A DNA stretch of 64,000 nt from Kryptolebias marmoratus (GCF_001649575.2 NC_051443.1:22319982-22383981), one strand, 5' to 3'; shown: positions 36,998-50,003, numbered from the stretch's first letter. The notes: generated by a model not told the origin, from the letters alone. Numbers and translations are program-made.

Positions 36998-39900
36998 TGA
37001 AGTTTTAGTTTTTTTTTTTTTTTCATTTTATTTCCTATTTAATGTATTTTTGCAGGTACATAATTCTTAATTTTTGCTTCTTGGCTAGTTATTTATTTTT
37101 CCAGGTCAATGTGTTATTTTTAGAACAATATTAGATTTTCATAAAGACTGATTTCTCAGGAACACCCACAGAAAATGCATCTATATAAAATAAATCCCTT
37201 GAGGGAAGACTGGGTAAAATAACAAAACCAAAAAAGAGCAAGTAGAGCAGAATCTAAACTGCCTTTTTCTTTTTTTTAATGTGGATTGCTCATTTTAGGT
37301 CAAAGGGAAGACACAGTGTAGTGTGTAAAAAGAAAATGCCAAAGGGTAAAGGAAAAGGGCTCTGTTTGGACTTCCAATTGGATGACTTTAAAAAAACTGG
37401 TTTAAACTGTGCTGGGACAGGGAAAAGCAAGTGTAGGTTGTAAGATACCTTTTACATCCTTAAGGAGCTCCATTACTTAACAGTGGATGTGGGGCTTACA
37501 GAACTTTAGAAAACTTGCCTGGCTTTAAGGTAGTGATGGGGTGAATGGCGGTTGGGGAGAAAACCCACACAAACAACCTTGGAGTATCTGAAGTCAATGA
37601 ATTTCCATCTTTCCCTTGGTAGAGTTTTCAGCCCCACGCCATGATCACACAGCTTTAAAGGTCAGTGAGAATCAGACACTGCATACTTACCGGGGCCTTC
37701 AGACCTGGCCAATCAAACAGCAGCCACTGCTTTTTTTCACACAGACTCAGATGAGGTGGTCTGTGTGCAATCAGTGAACAAGGTTTGCCCCTCAGCCATG
37801 ACAGACCTTTTTTTATTTTTTTTACCTTCTGGCTAAGGTGTGTCTTGGTTAAGAAAAAGCCTTCTTAAGCATAGTGGACATTGCCCAACAAAGCATTTCA
37901 GTGTTTCCTAAACTGTGGCCTACAGCAAAATTTATATTTTTATTGCTCTATTTGATTAGTTCTATGTGCATGAACAAAAAGTTCTATGTGCATGAACAAA
38001 AGGCTTTCTTGGTTCTTGAAGACTCTCATCTAAATGCCTTTTTCAGTTCAGTGTTTTGGATGAAAAGTGAAACTTCAAGAACCATGAAAAAAATCCCAGC
38101 TGGTTTCCTTTTAAGCATTTTGAACTTACAAATCCTCAATGGGTTAGATTCTACACAAGCACTCTTTTTTTTAAGCTTTTGCTTTTAGGGTTGCACCATA
38201 TATTACAATACAAATATCAAACAGAACTACAGACACATAAAATAATAACACTTATACAAAATAAACTAAAAAAAGCTTAAATCCTAACAATCCTCATTGC
38301 AACATTCAACACTAAAAGTTTAGCAGCATGATTTTCTAAAGCAGTCCAGCCCTATATTGAGTAAAGGAAGAATAAATTGTAAATTTTTAGTTTGCAGTGA
38401 CAAATGCCTTTTAACATTATTAATATCATTATTTTTAATACAGTGATTGTATGTTCCTGACACTAACAGTAGCTTAAACCGTGCATGATAAATTGCTGTA
38501 TATATTAGCATTAAGCCAAAGTTCAAGGTCATGTCCATTGTGTCACAGTGTTGTCACTGTTTACATACAAAGTGAAAACACGATTAAAATATTTGATGTA
38601 AAACTACTAAATAACCTCTTCACGGTGGTGTTGATGTTACTCCAAAAGGGGCGCGATCACTGGAGGAGAAAAAGTAAAAGATATCAGACCTCATGTCTTG
38701 AAAACTGCTGTGAGCTGGACTGTGAGCGGGGCCTGTCATGTTGCTCCAAGGCAGTGATGGCATGATGTGTACATCTGAAGTGACACCAGGCTAAAGCAAA
38801 CAGATCTCCCGTCTCTGTGGTACTCGACTTTGTTGCTGTGGGTATTTTGTTCATTCAAAACAAGTTAGCCACATTCTCCCCTGATTCCAGCTCTGCCATC
38901 CCCAAAGTTTGTAAAATATCTAGAAAAGCTAAAATGTTGGTGACAACTGCATGTATTTTTAAAGATTTTTCCCACTGTCTGTGCTACAGAGACAATGCAA
39001 CTTGGATGATACAGTTCAGATAAAGATAAGAAATGCAGAAACTACAACTGATTAGAGAAATTTTAATGTCAATACTGAATGCGCAGCAGCTGTGGTTTTT
39101 ATTTTCTTTTTGCTTGGTTCTGTCAAAAATGTGCTCTATTTGTCCTAAAGTAAAATTCTGAATCACAGCGGAAAGGATGAAGAAGCTATTATTTTGCTAA
39201 TTACTCATCGCTGTATATTCATTTGGTTAAATTTAATAATTACAGGCATGTGAATGAACAAATACGTAGGTATGTGGTACAATATTATGATGCACAAGTG
39301 GTTTCAAATATGTGACTGTGCTTCCATTCCATTTTGGACAAATGAGGTGCTTTTGCATTTCAGACTGGTTTAATCTTGATAATGTTAAAAGAATAACTTA
39401 AAAATCCAAAATTACTGAAGGGAATTGAGAATATAAAGAAAATGCTGGCAGAGTAACGCAATCACTGCATCAATTTTAGAGCTTCCAGACAATTTAAGAT
39501 ACAAAAAAGGAAGGAAAAAAATGAACTTGCAAAATTACCATCTTCCCAAAGGTTTTAGTTTTATTTACTGTGATTTTATGAAGCTTCATGAACAGAAACC
39601 TTTATGAAGCTCACATTGGCTGGAGTTGGCTACAGCTGGCGAAAGCTGCTCACAATTATCACTCAAAAAAATAAATATGGTAAAGAAAAGCACTGCAATT
39701 TCCACCTTTATAGTTTTATTTCTGATATCATCATCAAAATTTTTACAAAACATTTTCTGACAATAATGTACTCATAGAAGAGCCATATTTTTGCGCTTTG
39801 ACCAGGTCTCCACAAAAAAAAAAAATGCTTTGTCTAAATACAATAAAAATAAACTAAAAATAAGAAGTCAAACCAACTACAAAAACATTGCAGCACATAT

Positions 39901-42051
39901 TTACAACTTACATAAAATAAAAATAATTAAAAAATGTTTTCTGCAGAAAATGGATGAAAAGGACAATGGAAAGCATTTTAGGTGCCAACAAAAATAGAAT
40001 AAATATTAGAAAAAATAAACATAAAAAAGGCAAATAGTTTGAGCCTGCAGGAAACAAAAAAACATTTTTTTAATATTTTTTATATTGCTCTCTGTCAGGC
40101 TCCTTCTGCTTGCTTTCTCTGAAGTCAGCTGTTGGACATGAATGCAGCCCATTTAAATAAAAACCCTTCTTTTCTTCAGAGCGTACATTAAATCCAATTA
40201 GGGCTTTGTCAGGAAAAAGAAAAAGTGTGTTTCCCCCCGACAGAGGTTAATGATCATGCCTTTCTTTTCTGTGCCACCTCTGACATGAGCAATGGCAGAA
40301 AAACAAAGTTGGGACAATTCGGGTCGAAGGTTAAAGACTTTCTGCTAATGTGAAACAGCGTGGAACAATAACAATCAATGGGGAATGGGCCGGCCTGAAC
40401 ATCAGTAACGGTGATGTTCGTTGAGAGGAGGTAGAGGAGTAGGTGCTTTTGGATGGCAGATACAGACACACACAAAGAGGCCATGTACATGCAGGGTATC
40501 TCAATCAATGCTTCTGGTCTCTCTTTTGCATTGCAAACATAAAATGTGTCCCTACCATTTCTCAGTCCAACTACACACAAACAATAACAGAAACTTCAAC
40601 AGGAAATTGGCATATGAGGAGCATTAGCTCTTCTCTTCATGTGCACATATGCTGACTTAACTCAACTGTGTGCTGTAGGAACATACTCCAGAATTGTCTG
40701 CTGGTAAGACACAGATGTATGGCAGAGAAGGAAAAGCAGCAAATCCATGTCTGGCTTGGAATTAATTTTTTAAAATCTATTTATCAGGTAATAGATTATG
40801 GCCTAGTGAACCGTCACAGATGGCCTTGGGTGAACTGGAATGGATGGGCGTGTCAAAACTTGCGGCATTTTATTATCGTTTATCATGGTTTGTGTGCAGT
40901 TTTTTTAATTATTTTCTTTTTTCTTTTTTTTTTCATTTTCTTGTGTCTAGAAGTGTTTATGCTTGGTTGTTTCTGTGGTAAAGACTGACAAGTCACAGTG
41001 GACTCTTGGTAATAGTGTGAAATATTATTTATGCATTTTTGTATGAGAGCATGCATAATACATACAGTTCAGAAGATCCAAGTGTGCCTTTTGTTTAAGA
41101 TGTGTGTCCTATGTGACTGCATAATTTCTGTATATGTGAGGCTTTACTGTGTCAGAGCTTGTTCTTAAATTGAAAATAAGGAGGCCTTTCAGAAAAAAAA
41201 AAAAGTTTTCACTAACAGAATAAAGATCTAAAAAGGTCTTACTATACTAGTTGTAACTGTATGTTCTTTCTACTATACATTACGGTTTCATCAATTTTTA
41301 TCTAACCTTTTTTGACTCTTCTTTCTGTGATGTGTATTTCTTCTCAACATAAATATTAGAATGTAAAAAAAACAACAACAAAAAAAAAAACTGCTGTTCC
41401 TAAGACCATTGTTCACCCCACCTGAAGCAAGAAGAAGATTTTTCAAATCAAAATAAAATGAATGATTTCTGTGAGGTCTTGAGCCCTAGCTCAATAAGAG
41501 GATGGGTTTGGGGAACTTGGGGTGTGAGAAACCATTTACAAACAAAGCAGAACTGAAAGTAAAGCCGGTTGGCACTGAGAGGCTTGCACAGCCGGTCCTG
41601 GAGTTCAGCTCAAACATGCATCATTAGCATGCAGTGCTTGTGCTTCCAGCTCTCTGATGGCTAAAGAAACAGACAAAAGACTGGATAATTACTGGCAGCA
41701 GGATTTGAAACATTCTGCTAAACATATCTGGTTTTATCAGGAAGGTAGTTGTGATTAATCAAATAGGGTTTAGTAACCAATGTAATTGTAAACACACTTA
41801 TATTGAATTAGTCATTCTAATTATGCATGGGTGGCTGAAACGCTTTAATCTTAAACTTAAGCATTTTGGTTGGTCTGAAACTTACAATGATAACAAAACA
41901 ACTGGAAGTGGGCTTCAACGAGGGACTGTAAGAGGGTTGGTTTGTGCCTGGTGAGCACCCAGCGCAGTGCTCTATGCCTCACAGCCTGTAGTGCCAAGGA
42001 ATTGTATTTCAGGCAAGACAAGAGCAGGAACAGGTCAGCAAAGGTGATGCT
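36998..42051. other. non-coding DNA, no gene seen
   Basis: AT-rich with many poly-A and poly-T runs. It contains a 22-bp perfect tandem duplication at 37958-38001. No exon recognised. Confidence 0.5.
37958..38001. repeat. 22-bp perfect tandem duplication
   Basis: The unit AGTTCTATGTGCATGAACAA plus two A occurs twice back to back with no mismatch. The perfect match implies a recent duplication or an assembly artefact. Confidence 0.85.
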
Positions 42052-42092
42052 TTAACCCTCCTGTGGCCTTCGGGTAAAATTGACCCGGAGTT
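42052..42092 (+). repeat. TTAA-flanked element end (piggyBac-like MITE end), partial
   Basis: TTAACCCTCCTGTGGCCTTC followed by GGGTAAAATTGACCCGG resembles the terminal repeat of a common vertebrate TTAA-inserting element. I found no matching opposite end nearby, so only a fragment can be claimed. Confidence 0.45.
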
Positions 42093-44885
42093 ACAAGGGA
42101 TTCTCTTCTTCTCTTCAGTTATGGGGGCTTATAGGAGAGTTAAAAACACTGATGTTGTTCACAATGTGTGCTGCTGGTTCTAGGCTATTCCCGGCAGGAA
42201 ATATATCCCTCATTGTTTGCCTCTGTGTCAGTGTTTCTCCCTAACTGGACAAAGTTTCCCGATATATAAACATGCGGACAGAAATAGAACAACGTTAAAC
42301 AGGTTCACCTGAGTCACCAAGCAGCAGACATGAGATTCAGGCCAAAGAGTTATTAGGGGTGATACAGAGCAAGGCAAGACAATACATGGATAGAACTGAA
42401 AGAGCTCCCATTATAAAGACATTGGCACAGCTGCTATTACAAAATAAACTCCACCAGCACGATTAAGCAACCGTAGTGAGTGAATGAACTGCTTTTTTAT
42501 GCAATGTTCTGTACATAAAAGGGATTGAACCCTTTTTAGTTGTGATGCCATGTGAATGGTTGTCACTTGTTTTGGGTGTTTTTTTATTGTATTTTTTTTT
42601 TATCCTCCAGTAAAACGTTTAACAAAATAATGGCACATTAAAACAAACACTTTTCATCCTTAAGAAATTCTTTAAATGGCAGGTAGTGTTGAAACCCTAA
42701 AACAAGAAATGGGTGAATTGCAATACAAATAACACATCATGCGACCACCACCTGAAAGCTAAACTCTCAAACATGTCAAAATAAAAATAAATAAATAAAA
42801 ATTGAAAAAAAAAACATGGATTTGTGAGGTTTGGCCTTCTGAGAACATCACAATAACAAGGCTTCCAATCTTTCCCTCTTCTCAAGTAAAATGACTGGAT
42901 TTGAGAAATAACTTCAATAGCATTATTTTCATTTAATGATATAATCATGAAGGGAGCAGATAGAAAAATAGTCATTATTGAAACAATGAAAGCATTACAT
43001 TAGGAACCTCCTCACCGAGTCATCTTGGTAATATATTCCCACTGGAAAGTGAATAAGGCTCCTCTTCTGTTCACAAACAGTTTGCGTTTAGAAGAAGTTC
43101 TTTTTTTTTCTTTCTTAAAGATTTATTATTTACAGGATAATTAAGTTCTATTTGATTTAGTCATTTAGTTAGTCTTATAGAATTTTTTGACATCATCTTT
43201 GAACACCTTTAAAACTTAGTTTCATACCAAAAACAGAAAACAAATAAAAATATTTCCTTGTATCTCTTCCTATCTTGAGGATGCTTCAACCTTTAATCCC
43301 TTGCAGTTTAGGCTGTAGATCAGTCCGTTGCTTTGTTGTAGGACCAAGTATAGCTTCCACTAATCTCTAGACTGAGCTAGAGATGATTTCTGATGGGGCA
43401 TCACTGCTGTATATGAAGTCCTCAATGGATCTGGAAGTCAATGACGAGTGATGCTTCACATGGTGACCTCTGGGTTACCGAGTGCATAAAACTCCAATGC
43501 AGTGGGCACACTTTCAGAGAGAGAGAAAAAAAAAGAAAGAAAAGAACATGTCTGGCAATATTCCCAGTACGGTCCACGGGTTCGTAAGCAGGTCAAAGAG
43601 AAGTCAACGTGCTGGTTCAACATGCCCCCAATCGGCAGCAAAGTTCTCTGTAGCGAACAGGAGAGGAGCACGCAATCTGAGCATCGCCAGCCCAGCAACA
43701 TGGTGCTCTTCAGATAGTCCAGTCTGATGAAAGTCAAACATTGACTTGACCATGTTTCAGGTGACGATTTGGGGCAGTGAGAGTGGTTTTGCCTTCGGTA
43801 GAGCAGACCTTCCCAATAATATTTACACTCTTTCACTCAGTTGAAGTTTTTTGTTTGTTTTTTTTTCACACAAATTCCCCACCACTGCCTCTCTAAAGGA
43901 ATACTGAGTCATTCAGCTGGGATATAATCATATACAATAATTTGATTTTCTTACTGTGCAAAGGGATCTTGAATGTTGTATTTATTTTCTTTAATTTTTA
44001 TTGATCTTTTTTCAACATATGACTTTTGCCACCGTTGTACATGGATAACAATTAATCAGATGTTGATAGGGTACTGTTGGGTGACCATAGAATTGCATCA
44101 AATTTTTAGGTAAACTACCTGACCTGATCATTATCTCCGAATGATTTGCTCATTTGTAAAGATGTGACCAGGTCTTTGAAAACAGTGGGAGCTTTGGTGT
44201 CAACTGTAAATTGATAGACTTGTTTTGTGTTTTGTTGTACAACTGATATTTTATGCATGTGCATTAAAGAAAGGTATTAGTAAACTCTTTGGTTTAACAT
44301 GCACATAAATTGAATTCAGCACAACATTCAGAAAAAAAACAAAAAAAAAAACAAACAAACATCAACAAAACAAAGTCTATATGTAGTAATCTGTAAAACA
44401 ATGATGAAGGTCTCCCTTTGTCAACAGCTTTTGAATTAAATTTTAAATAATGATAGTGTGAAGCCTATTTCACATAACCTCAGCTTTATCTCTTAGCTCT
44501 TTAGTCACTTCTCCCTCCTCCCTTGATGATCGAGAAATTGTATTTATTGCACTTTTCCTTTCACTCTTGGCCCAACAGAATTCGTTTGCCACCTCTGTGA
44601 ACAGGTACATGCTGAAAAAAATCACCTCTTGTGAGTCAGTAGCTTTTAAGGGTTTTGCTTCCAAATGCTTTGAAAAGAAAAATCTGAATAATCAGTGTAC
44701 CGTCATACTGTATGTTAGTGAGATTGTGTTTCAGATGTCAGATCCCTCCAGGCATAGTTTGAACATGTAGTCCTTTAGATCATGAACTAAAAACAAGGCC
44801 CCACTGAATAACGCCTCACCTGCCCCTTCATTTAAAAGTCAAAGTGAATCACAGACGCTTGGCCCACTTTCAACAACCAGATTCA
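42093..44885. other. non-coding DNA; its right end is probably 3' UTR of the 44886-45209 exon
   Basis: No exon recognised. The segment 43450-43840 is less AT-rich and open on both strands, but I see no protein family in it. The part nearest 44885 is presumably transcribed as 3' UTR of the minus-strand gene. Confidence 0.45.
44543..44548 (-). terminator. candidate polyadenylation signal AATAAA
   Basis: TTTATT on the plus strand is AATAAA on the minus strand, about 340 bases past the stop codon of the exon at 44886-45209. A single hexamer in AT-rich DNA is weak evidence. Confidence 0.3.
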
Positions 44886-45209
44886 CTAGCGTCCAAATTT
44901 GAGCGTGCCAGTGCGCTCGATAGGAGGAAAAGGACCACTGCTGGGAACTTCAGTTTGTGGTATGAGGGGAGGTGGAGGGGAGCGGGCCCCTGGCACAGGG
45001 GCACCTATGCTGGCAGCAGAGGGCACAGCAGGCAGGGCCACTGTCTGTATTGTGCCCCTATCACATGGCCCCAGGTCTTCAAGTCCCTCCAGGCCCTGAG
45101 GTGGGCCTTCGTAGCCCATGTTGAGCCGCAGGGGTTGGTGGGCCTGGCAGTAGTCTACAATAGGCTGTTCATAGCGATAGAAGGTCAGAGCTCCCATCTG
45201 GTGGGGGAC
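44886..45209 (-). CDS. terminal coding exon, proline-rich C-terminus of an unrecognised protein
   Basis: On the minus strand a pyrimidine tract ending CGCTCCTATCAG (an ideal 3' splice site, AG at 45211-45210) opens a 324-base exon of 107 codons ending in TAG, with a second stop (TGA) right behind. The piece begins VPHQMGALTFYRYEQP, has a tyrosine-rich start (YRYEQPIVDY) and a short LRLNMGYEGPP segment. It continues with an alanine/valine/proline linker and an SPPPPLIPQ run that could bind SH3 or similar domains, and ends in IERTGTLKFGR. There is no transmembrane segment or PDZ-type C-terminus. GC content is near 60 percent in surroundings of about 35 percent, and no stop interrupts the frame. 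I infer the cytoplasmic or unstructured tail of a longer protein whose other exons lie at higher coordinates across large introns. I do not recognise the gene. An overlapping plus-strand frame (44844-45254) lacks these features and is taken as a shadow. Confidence 0.65.
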   Translation of the reverse strand, partial: VPHQMGALTFYRYEQPIVDYCQAHQPLRLNMGYEGPPQGLEGLEDLGPCDRGTIQTVALPAVPSAASIGAPVPGARSPPPPLIPQTEVPSSGPFPPIERTGTLKFGR

Positions 45210-45230
45210 CTGATAGGAGCGACAGAAAAG
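45210..45230 (-). other. 3' splice acceptor of the terminal exon
   Basis: The minus strand reads CTTTTCTGTCGCTCCTATCAG directly before the exon: a polypyrimidine stretch followed by CAG, with no other AG within the last 18 bases. It fits the start of the coding frame in phase 0. Confidence 0.6.
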
Positions 45231-46289
45231 AGGAGGATAGGGAAATGTGGATGAAGAGATAAGATGGAGAAAAAGACACCCAGATAGAAAAGGAAATACA
45301 GAGATGAGGGGAAAAGAAAAAAAAAAGAAAAGATTAGCCAGAAAATCTGCATCAGTGTCAGAAATTTGATCAGATCACAACTTCCAGAAATGAAAAATTA
45401 GAAGAGTGGCTTTACATTTTGATTAATTTATCATTCTCAACAGCATTGAAGAAGACAATCAGAATCTGTTGTGAACAACTCAATTTGATTATTTTTCTCA
45501 TCATTAGTTAGTAAAAAAAAGTAATCAAAATAAATAATAAAGAAATATAATAAAGTCAAGGAGTGAATAAGATAAAATGCATACATTAACAAGATTAAAC
45601 AGTACAATAAATAAAAAAATAAGGTAACTCCAATGACCACAACTGTTTTTTTTTCGTGTGTATTTTTTTCCTTTTTTTAATTTTATTAAGTTTCTCAGAT
45701 GATATTTAAATTTTGCCTCACTGTTAATTTCATTCACAACGGTTCATTGAGCCTTTGTGACTTCAACCTAAAGTCAGTTTGGCAGGTCACTGTGAATGTC
45801 CTCACATGGTTTCCACATGAGCCTCTAATCATCCAAAGTCTGTTGGTGCACAAACCCTAACAAACAAGCATTATTACAGCTGCGGTTTACCAATGTGAGA
45901 AACATAATTTGTGAAAACTACAGTATTCTTTCTGCCCACGCTTTGTACCATAATGCTCATTGTCACTTTGCTTTGCATTTGTAAGTTTATGAGTAACACA
46001 CACAAACCACATTACACATAACAAAACCACATGTGCTTTTGAGCTCAAACTTTGGTGTAAAAGCTGGAATACAGAACCTTGCACCATCTCCAGAGCCACA
46101 CAGCCTGTCTCACAGCCAGAAGCACTTGTCACATCTGGCCGTGTGTTTGGACTTGTGTTCCCTCCACAGATTAATACACAGTCCCAAACAAGCAGATGAG
46201 TCTTTCACGACACTCTGTCTCCCTAACTTTAAATCACACACTTATTTGCCAATTAAGAGATCTCTAACAGGCCGTGAAAAACAGCAGGG

Positions 46290-46420
46290 TGAGATGGCAG
46301 CTGACCTGGAATAAATACTCCAGGCTGGCGGAGAGACAAATCATCCGATCTGTACACGCAGGCGACAAGAAGCGCGCAACTGCGGGAGCATTAGATATGA
46401 CACCGAAAACAATGAATAAT
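46290..46420. other. candidate conserved non-coding block
   Basis: This stretch (for example CAGGCTGGCGGAGAGACAAA and GAAGCGCGCAACTGCGGGAG) has balanced base composition and CpG sites in an AT-rich neighbourhood, without a coding frame. It may be a regulatory element; comparison with other fish would be needed. Confidence 0.25.
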
Positions 46421-47884
46421 ACAACCCCTGACTCTTGAGGCAGTGCTGAAACAGAGCATGTGTCACAGATGTACCATTCTTCTTGTATCTTTCTTATTTT
46501 TAACTACATCCACAGATCAAAGTCTGGTATCTAGAACACACAATCCTATTCTGGACAAAAATGTAATTTACTGGCAAATTTCTTTACAAAAAAAATAACT
46601 TCAATCAGACTTTTGCTTTTATTGTACCAAACTCCCATAGAGCAAACTTTCTGGGTAACATCACACTGAAATGAAGATAATTATATTTCTAAGGTTTCTG
46701 CTGTCACTACCATATCATGAAGATGAGACAGATTTCATTTGTCTGTTTTCAATAGAACTGATTACACTTTTCAGTTTTCCCTTTTTGACAAGATTGACAG
46801 CATCAGTTTTAGATGCTGATACATTTAATAAACAGATGGCACATACAATATAAACTACTTATTTCTAATGACAACATGTTCATTTTGGTACAGCTGATCT
46901 TTATATTTCAAACAGAAGACAAATGTGAACTAAAATTCAAAATGTTATCCAAAGTACAGTGGAAAATATTTCAGTAAAACTGAATCAAAACATAAGAAAT
47001 AGGTCATTTTTTGCTTTTATCAATCATAATAAGTGAAATTCAGCCCAATGGCAATGTAATGATGATATGCATTTCGAGAAAAAGAAGGAGATCAAGAATT
47101 TATCCTACAAACATTGGCTCTGATAAAGCCTCCCTGAAGGAATTACCACTATTTTTATTTTCTAGGATATGACAAAAGCACATAATCGCAGTCAGGTACT
47201 GTTCAAAACGTATTGTTTTTCTAGTGATAATATAATAAGTAAAACCTTAATTTCCAGAAAAGATACTTTTAGTTCAGCTTTTTTGTTCCACAACACCTTT
47301 GCACCTCCAGTACCTCTGTTTACGTTCTCTACCTCATTTCTCCTCAAATGGACTCCATTAAGCAAGGCTGACTCATTACATTATGGGCACTCAGTGGATT
47401 ACTCCCCTCGTTCCCCTTTTAGTTTTTAAAGCCTTCCCAAACGCTGCTCCTGTTGCTGCCACACCTCCACTCCTCACCCATCACACACCTCTGCTCTGTT
47501 TTACACTCCCTGACCACGACCAATCAGTTAATGAACGTACATTAACTCCCAATCATTTCAGTGGATTCTGTCAAATTATCCAAATACAAATCTGGTCTTT
47601 TGCATGTTACATACTTGCAAGTGAATGTCTGAAAATGTTCTGTAACAGATGAAGGGTTAAGAAACAAAATTAGACTCCAAGAAAATGTTTAACACACACA
47701 GTGTTTTTATTTTTTAAATTTTTTTAACATTAACATTATTTTTGCAGCTAATAAATATATATGAAATGTTGAATCATTCCTTAATGGAACACAGCCTCAC
47801 TTTTGCCAGACAAAATATAACCAAAATGCTTCTCACGTCAGCATCTGTAAACAAAAGGTGCTTTTTTTTCCAATTCGTAATTGT

Positions 47885-48010
47885 TGCAGGGTCTAGTTGG
47901 CTCATTGGGAATGCTGTCAGACTCTTTGCCTCTCAGCATTAGGGCATTAGTAATTCTTCACACCCTGTGGTCTTTTGACAGTCAGATATGCAAATGAATA
48001 ACAGCTGGTC
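47885..48010. other. candidate regulatory block with POU octamer
   Basis: The exact octamer ATGCAAAT lies at 47988-47995 within a stretch of balanced composition containing TAGTTGGCTCATTGGGAATG and CATTAGTAATTC homeodomain-like sites. It may be an enhancer; conservation is unknown. Confidence 0.25.
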
Positions 48011-49462
48011 AGGCTGGCAAACACACATTTCTTTTATCTTTCCAAATGTCTTTAAAATAGGTACTTTGAGTAGTTCTTACCAGCACTGATGATTATTTCA
48101 TCAGCAAGTTTTTTTAATTAACTATTTTTTTCTTTTTTTTTTGCATTAGTAGTTTCTTAGCTTCACATTCTTTGACTCTTTCACATTATTTGTTTTTAGC
48201 CAGCTGGATTGATGTCCGCTGCATCTTGTTTTTTTTATATAAAGTTGAAAAAAACAGTTCGATTCTAGAAAATCTAATGTGTCCAAGAGGTAAATCATCG
48301 ATTAGGTATGTTATTGATTAGGTGCAATGATTGGGCCAATGTGTTAAAAATAAATAAATAAATAAAAATCAATGACTGCATTCTTCACTGGATCATGTGT
48401 AATTTTAAATTAGGCATAATTAAGGTTTTACATTCATAAAAAAAAAAAAATGAAAAAAAACAATTGCTTTCCAGTATCTCAGCTATTATAATATTCCCTA
48501 ATAGTAGGTTTTGACTTGGCACTGATCATTTAGTCTTGCTCTTCATACATGATCATTGGTAGAGGCGTGTTTGTAGCATGCGTATGTTACCCGTTTTTCC
48601 AACAAATGTTCCTGTAACCACTCAGCTGCATAACATAATATTCGCAATATCACAATCATAACAGAATCAATCTTGCCAGGCTCTTAGGTATCCATTTGTG
48701 GCAGAAACACTCACTCACACACAAAATAGGTTTTCTGTAATGGCAGCATCAGATTTTACTGGAAATGTTACTATGATTTAATAGTTTTAAAGGTCATTCA
48801 TAAACAAACAAACAAACAACAAAAAAAACAGGTGTATGATTCATTCACACAAATATGCACCACCTGGTAAGTATTTGTGAAATGATCTTGTTTTAGTGTA
48901 ACCAAGTCTTCTAAGTATCTGATCAAACATTTGGTGCATGCTTCTGTATTTTTTGTATTTTAATTTTTATCCAGTGTTTTTTTTATTTATTTATTTTTTC
49001 TTTCCAAACATTATTTACAAAGAAGGATGGGTAGGGTGAGATGGAGGCTGATGATTGGCTGTTTTGACCCTAAAGGGAGCAACTGAAAGATAGAGAAGAA
49101 TGCAGTTTGCTGGTTTGATACATTTGTCAGGATCCCTTAGAATAACAAATTACTACTAAATAAATAAATAAACTGAAGGATTTAGTGTTGATAGATGTGG
49201 AAAACTGAAATTTTGAACAAACCATCTAAAGAGTTTTCTTTTCGTTTAAATATAATCACAATCAAAGAAAATTTGACCTCCCCACAAGGACCTTGAAATC
49301 TGTTCAAAAGCACTCCAGAATGATGTTGGCAGTTTGCTGATGCTTAAGAGACACCTTTATGTCTCTTTTTGAGAAGCCATCAGCACAAAATGAAATTATA
49401 GTTAAGTATAGGTTTTTCTTTGGGGTTTAGTTCCCCCTCAACCTTTCTCTAAGTTGTTTCCC

Positions 49463-49590
49463 TCTCTATGTCAGATCGCTGATGGAATGGTGACCTGTTT
49501 AGTGTGTACCTTGCTTCTTGCCCTATAGCAGTTAGGGCAGACTCCAGCCACCTACGACCTTGAACAAAATCAGGTGCATGGATGGATAGA
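49463..49590 (+). mobile_element. tRNA-like SINE, copy 4 (3' half)
   Basis: GATGGAATGGTGACCTGTTT, a GTGTACCTTGCTTCTTGCCC block and GGGCAGACTCCAGCC match the SINE 3' half, ending in ATGGATGGATAGA at 49577-49590. The 5' half is absent. It lies 35 bases from the piggyBac-like element. Confidence 0.65.
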
Positions 49591-49625
49591 CAAACAAACA
49601 GACAGGCAGCAAGAAAAACAGACAT

Positions 49626-49949
49626 TTAACCCTCTATGATCTCACACACCCCCACATTTTCTCCACAGAAAAGTGTATTTTGTTCATTTATTTTCACCCA
49701 GATAATCACATACACACCATTTGAATCACCTTCAGTGGTTACTAAATAAGTATTTTCAAAATCTTTACATGACATGGTATCAAACATGTAATAGGAAATT
49801 ACAAAAAAATAAAACTTCATTTGCCCAAAAACAACATTGTACCATCATAAAATATCATAAAGGCAATACCAGGGATATGAGATTGGAATACAAGCAGGAT
49901 GAGAAATTAGCAAGTAATTTGCAAGTTATTTTTTGTAAGGAAATAAATA

Positions 49950-50003
<54 letters not shown>

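Larger units (their letters stand above)
45231..49462. other. non-coding DNA, probably intron of the minus-strand gene
   Basis: No second exon could be identified. It holds a more complex block at 46290-46420 and an octamer-containing block at 47885-48010 (described separately). The rest is AT-rich with homopolymer runs. Confidence 0.4.

Noticed and set aside
40254..40580. 108-codon minus-strand frame
   Set aside because: No known motif, no GC shift and no splice signals at sensible positions. Length is within what chance gives in 64 kb on six frames.
43456..43836. 126-codon minus-strand frame and overlapping plus-strand frames
   Set aside because: Open on both strands but with low-complexity parts (a GA-rich tract near 43515-43545) and no recognised protein motifs. 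Splice-like sites are weak. Conservation would be needed before calling an exon.
44844..45254. 136-codon plus-strand frame over the GC-rich island
   Set aside because: It is opposite the minus-strand exon. It has no splice context, an arginine/tryptophan/glycine-rich composition typical of an antisense shadow, and no recognised family.
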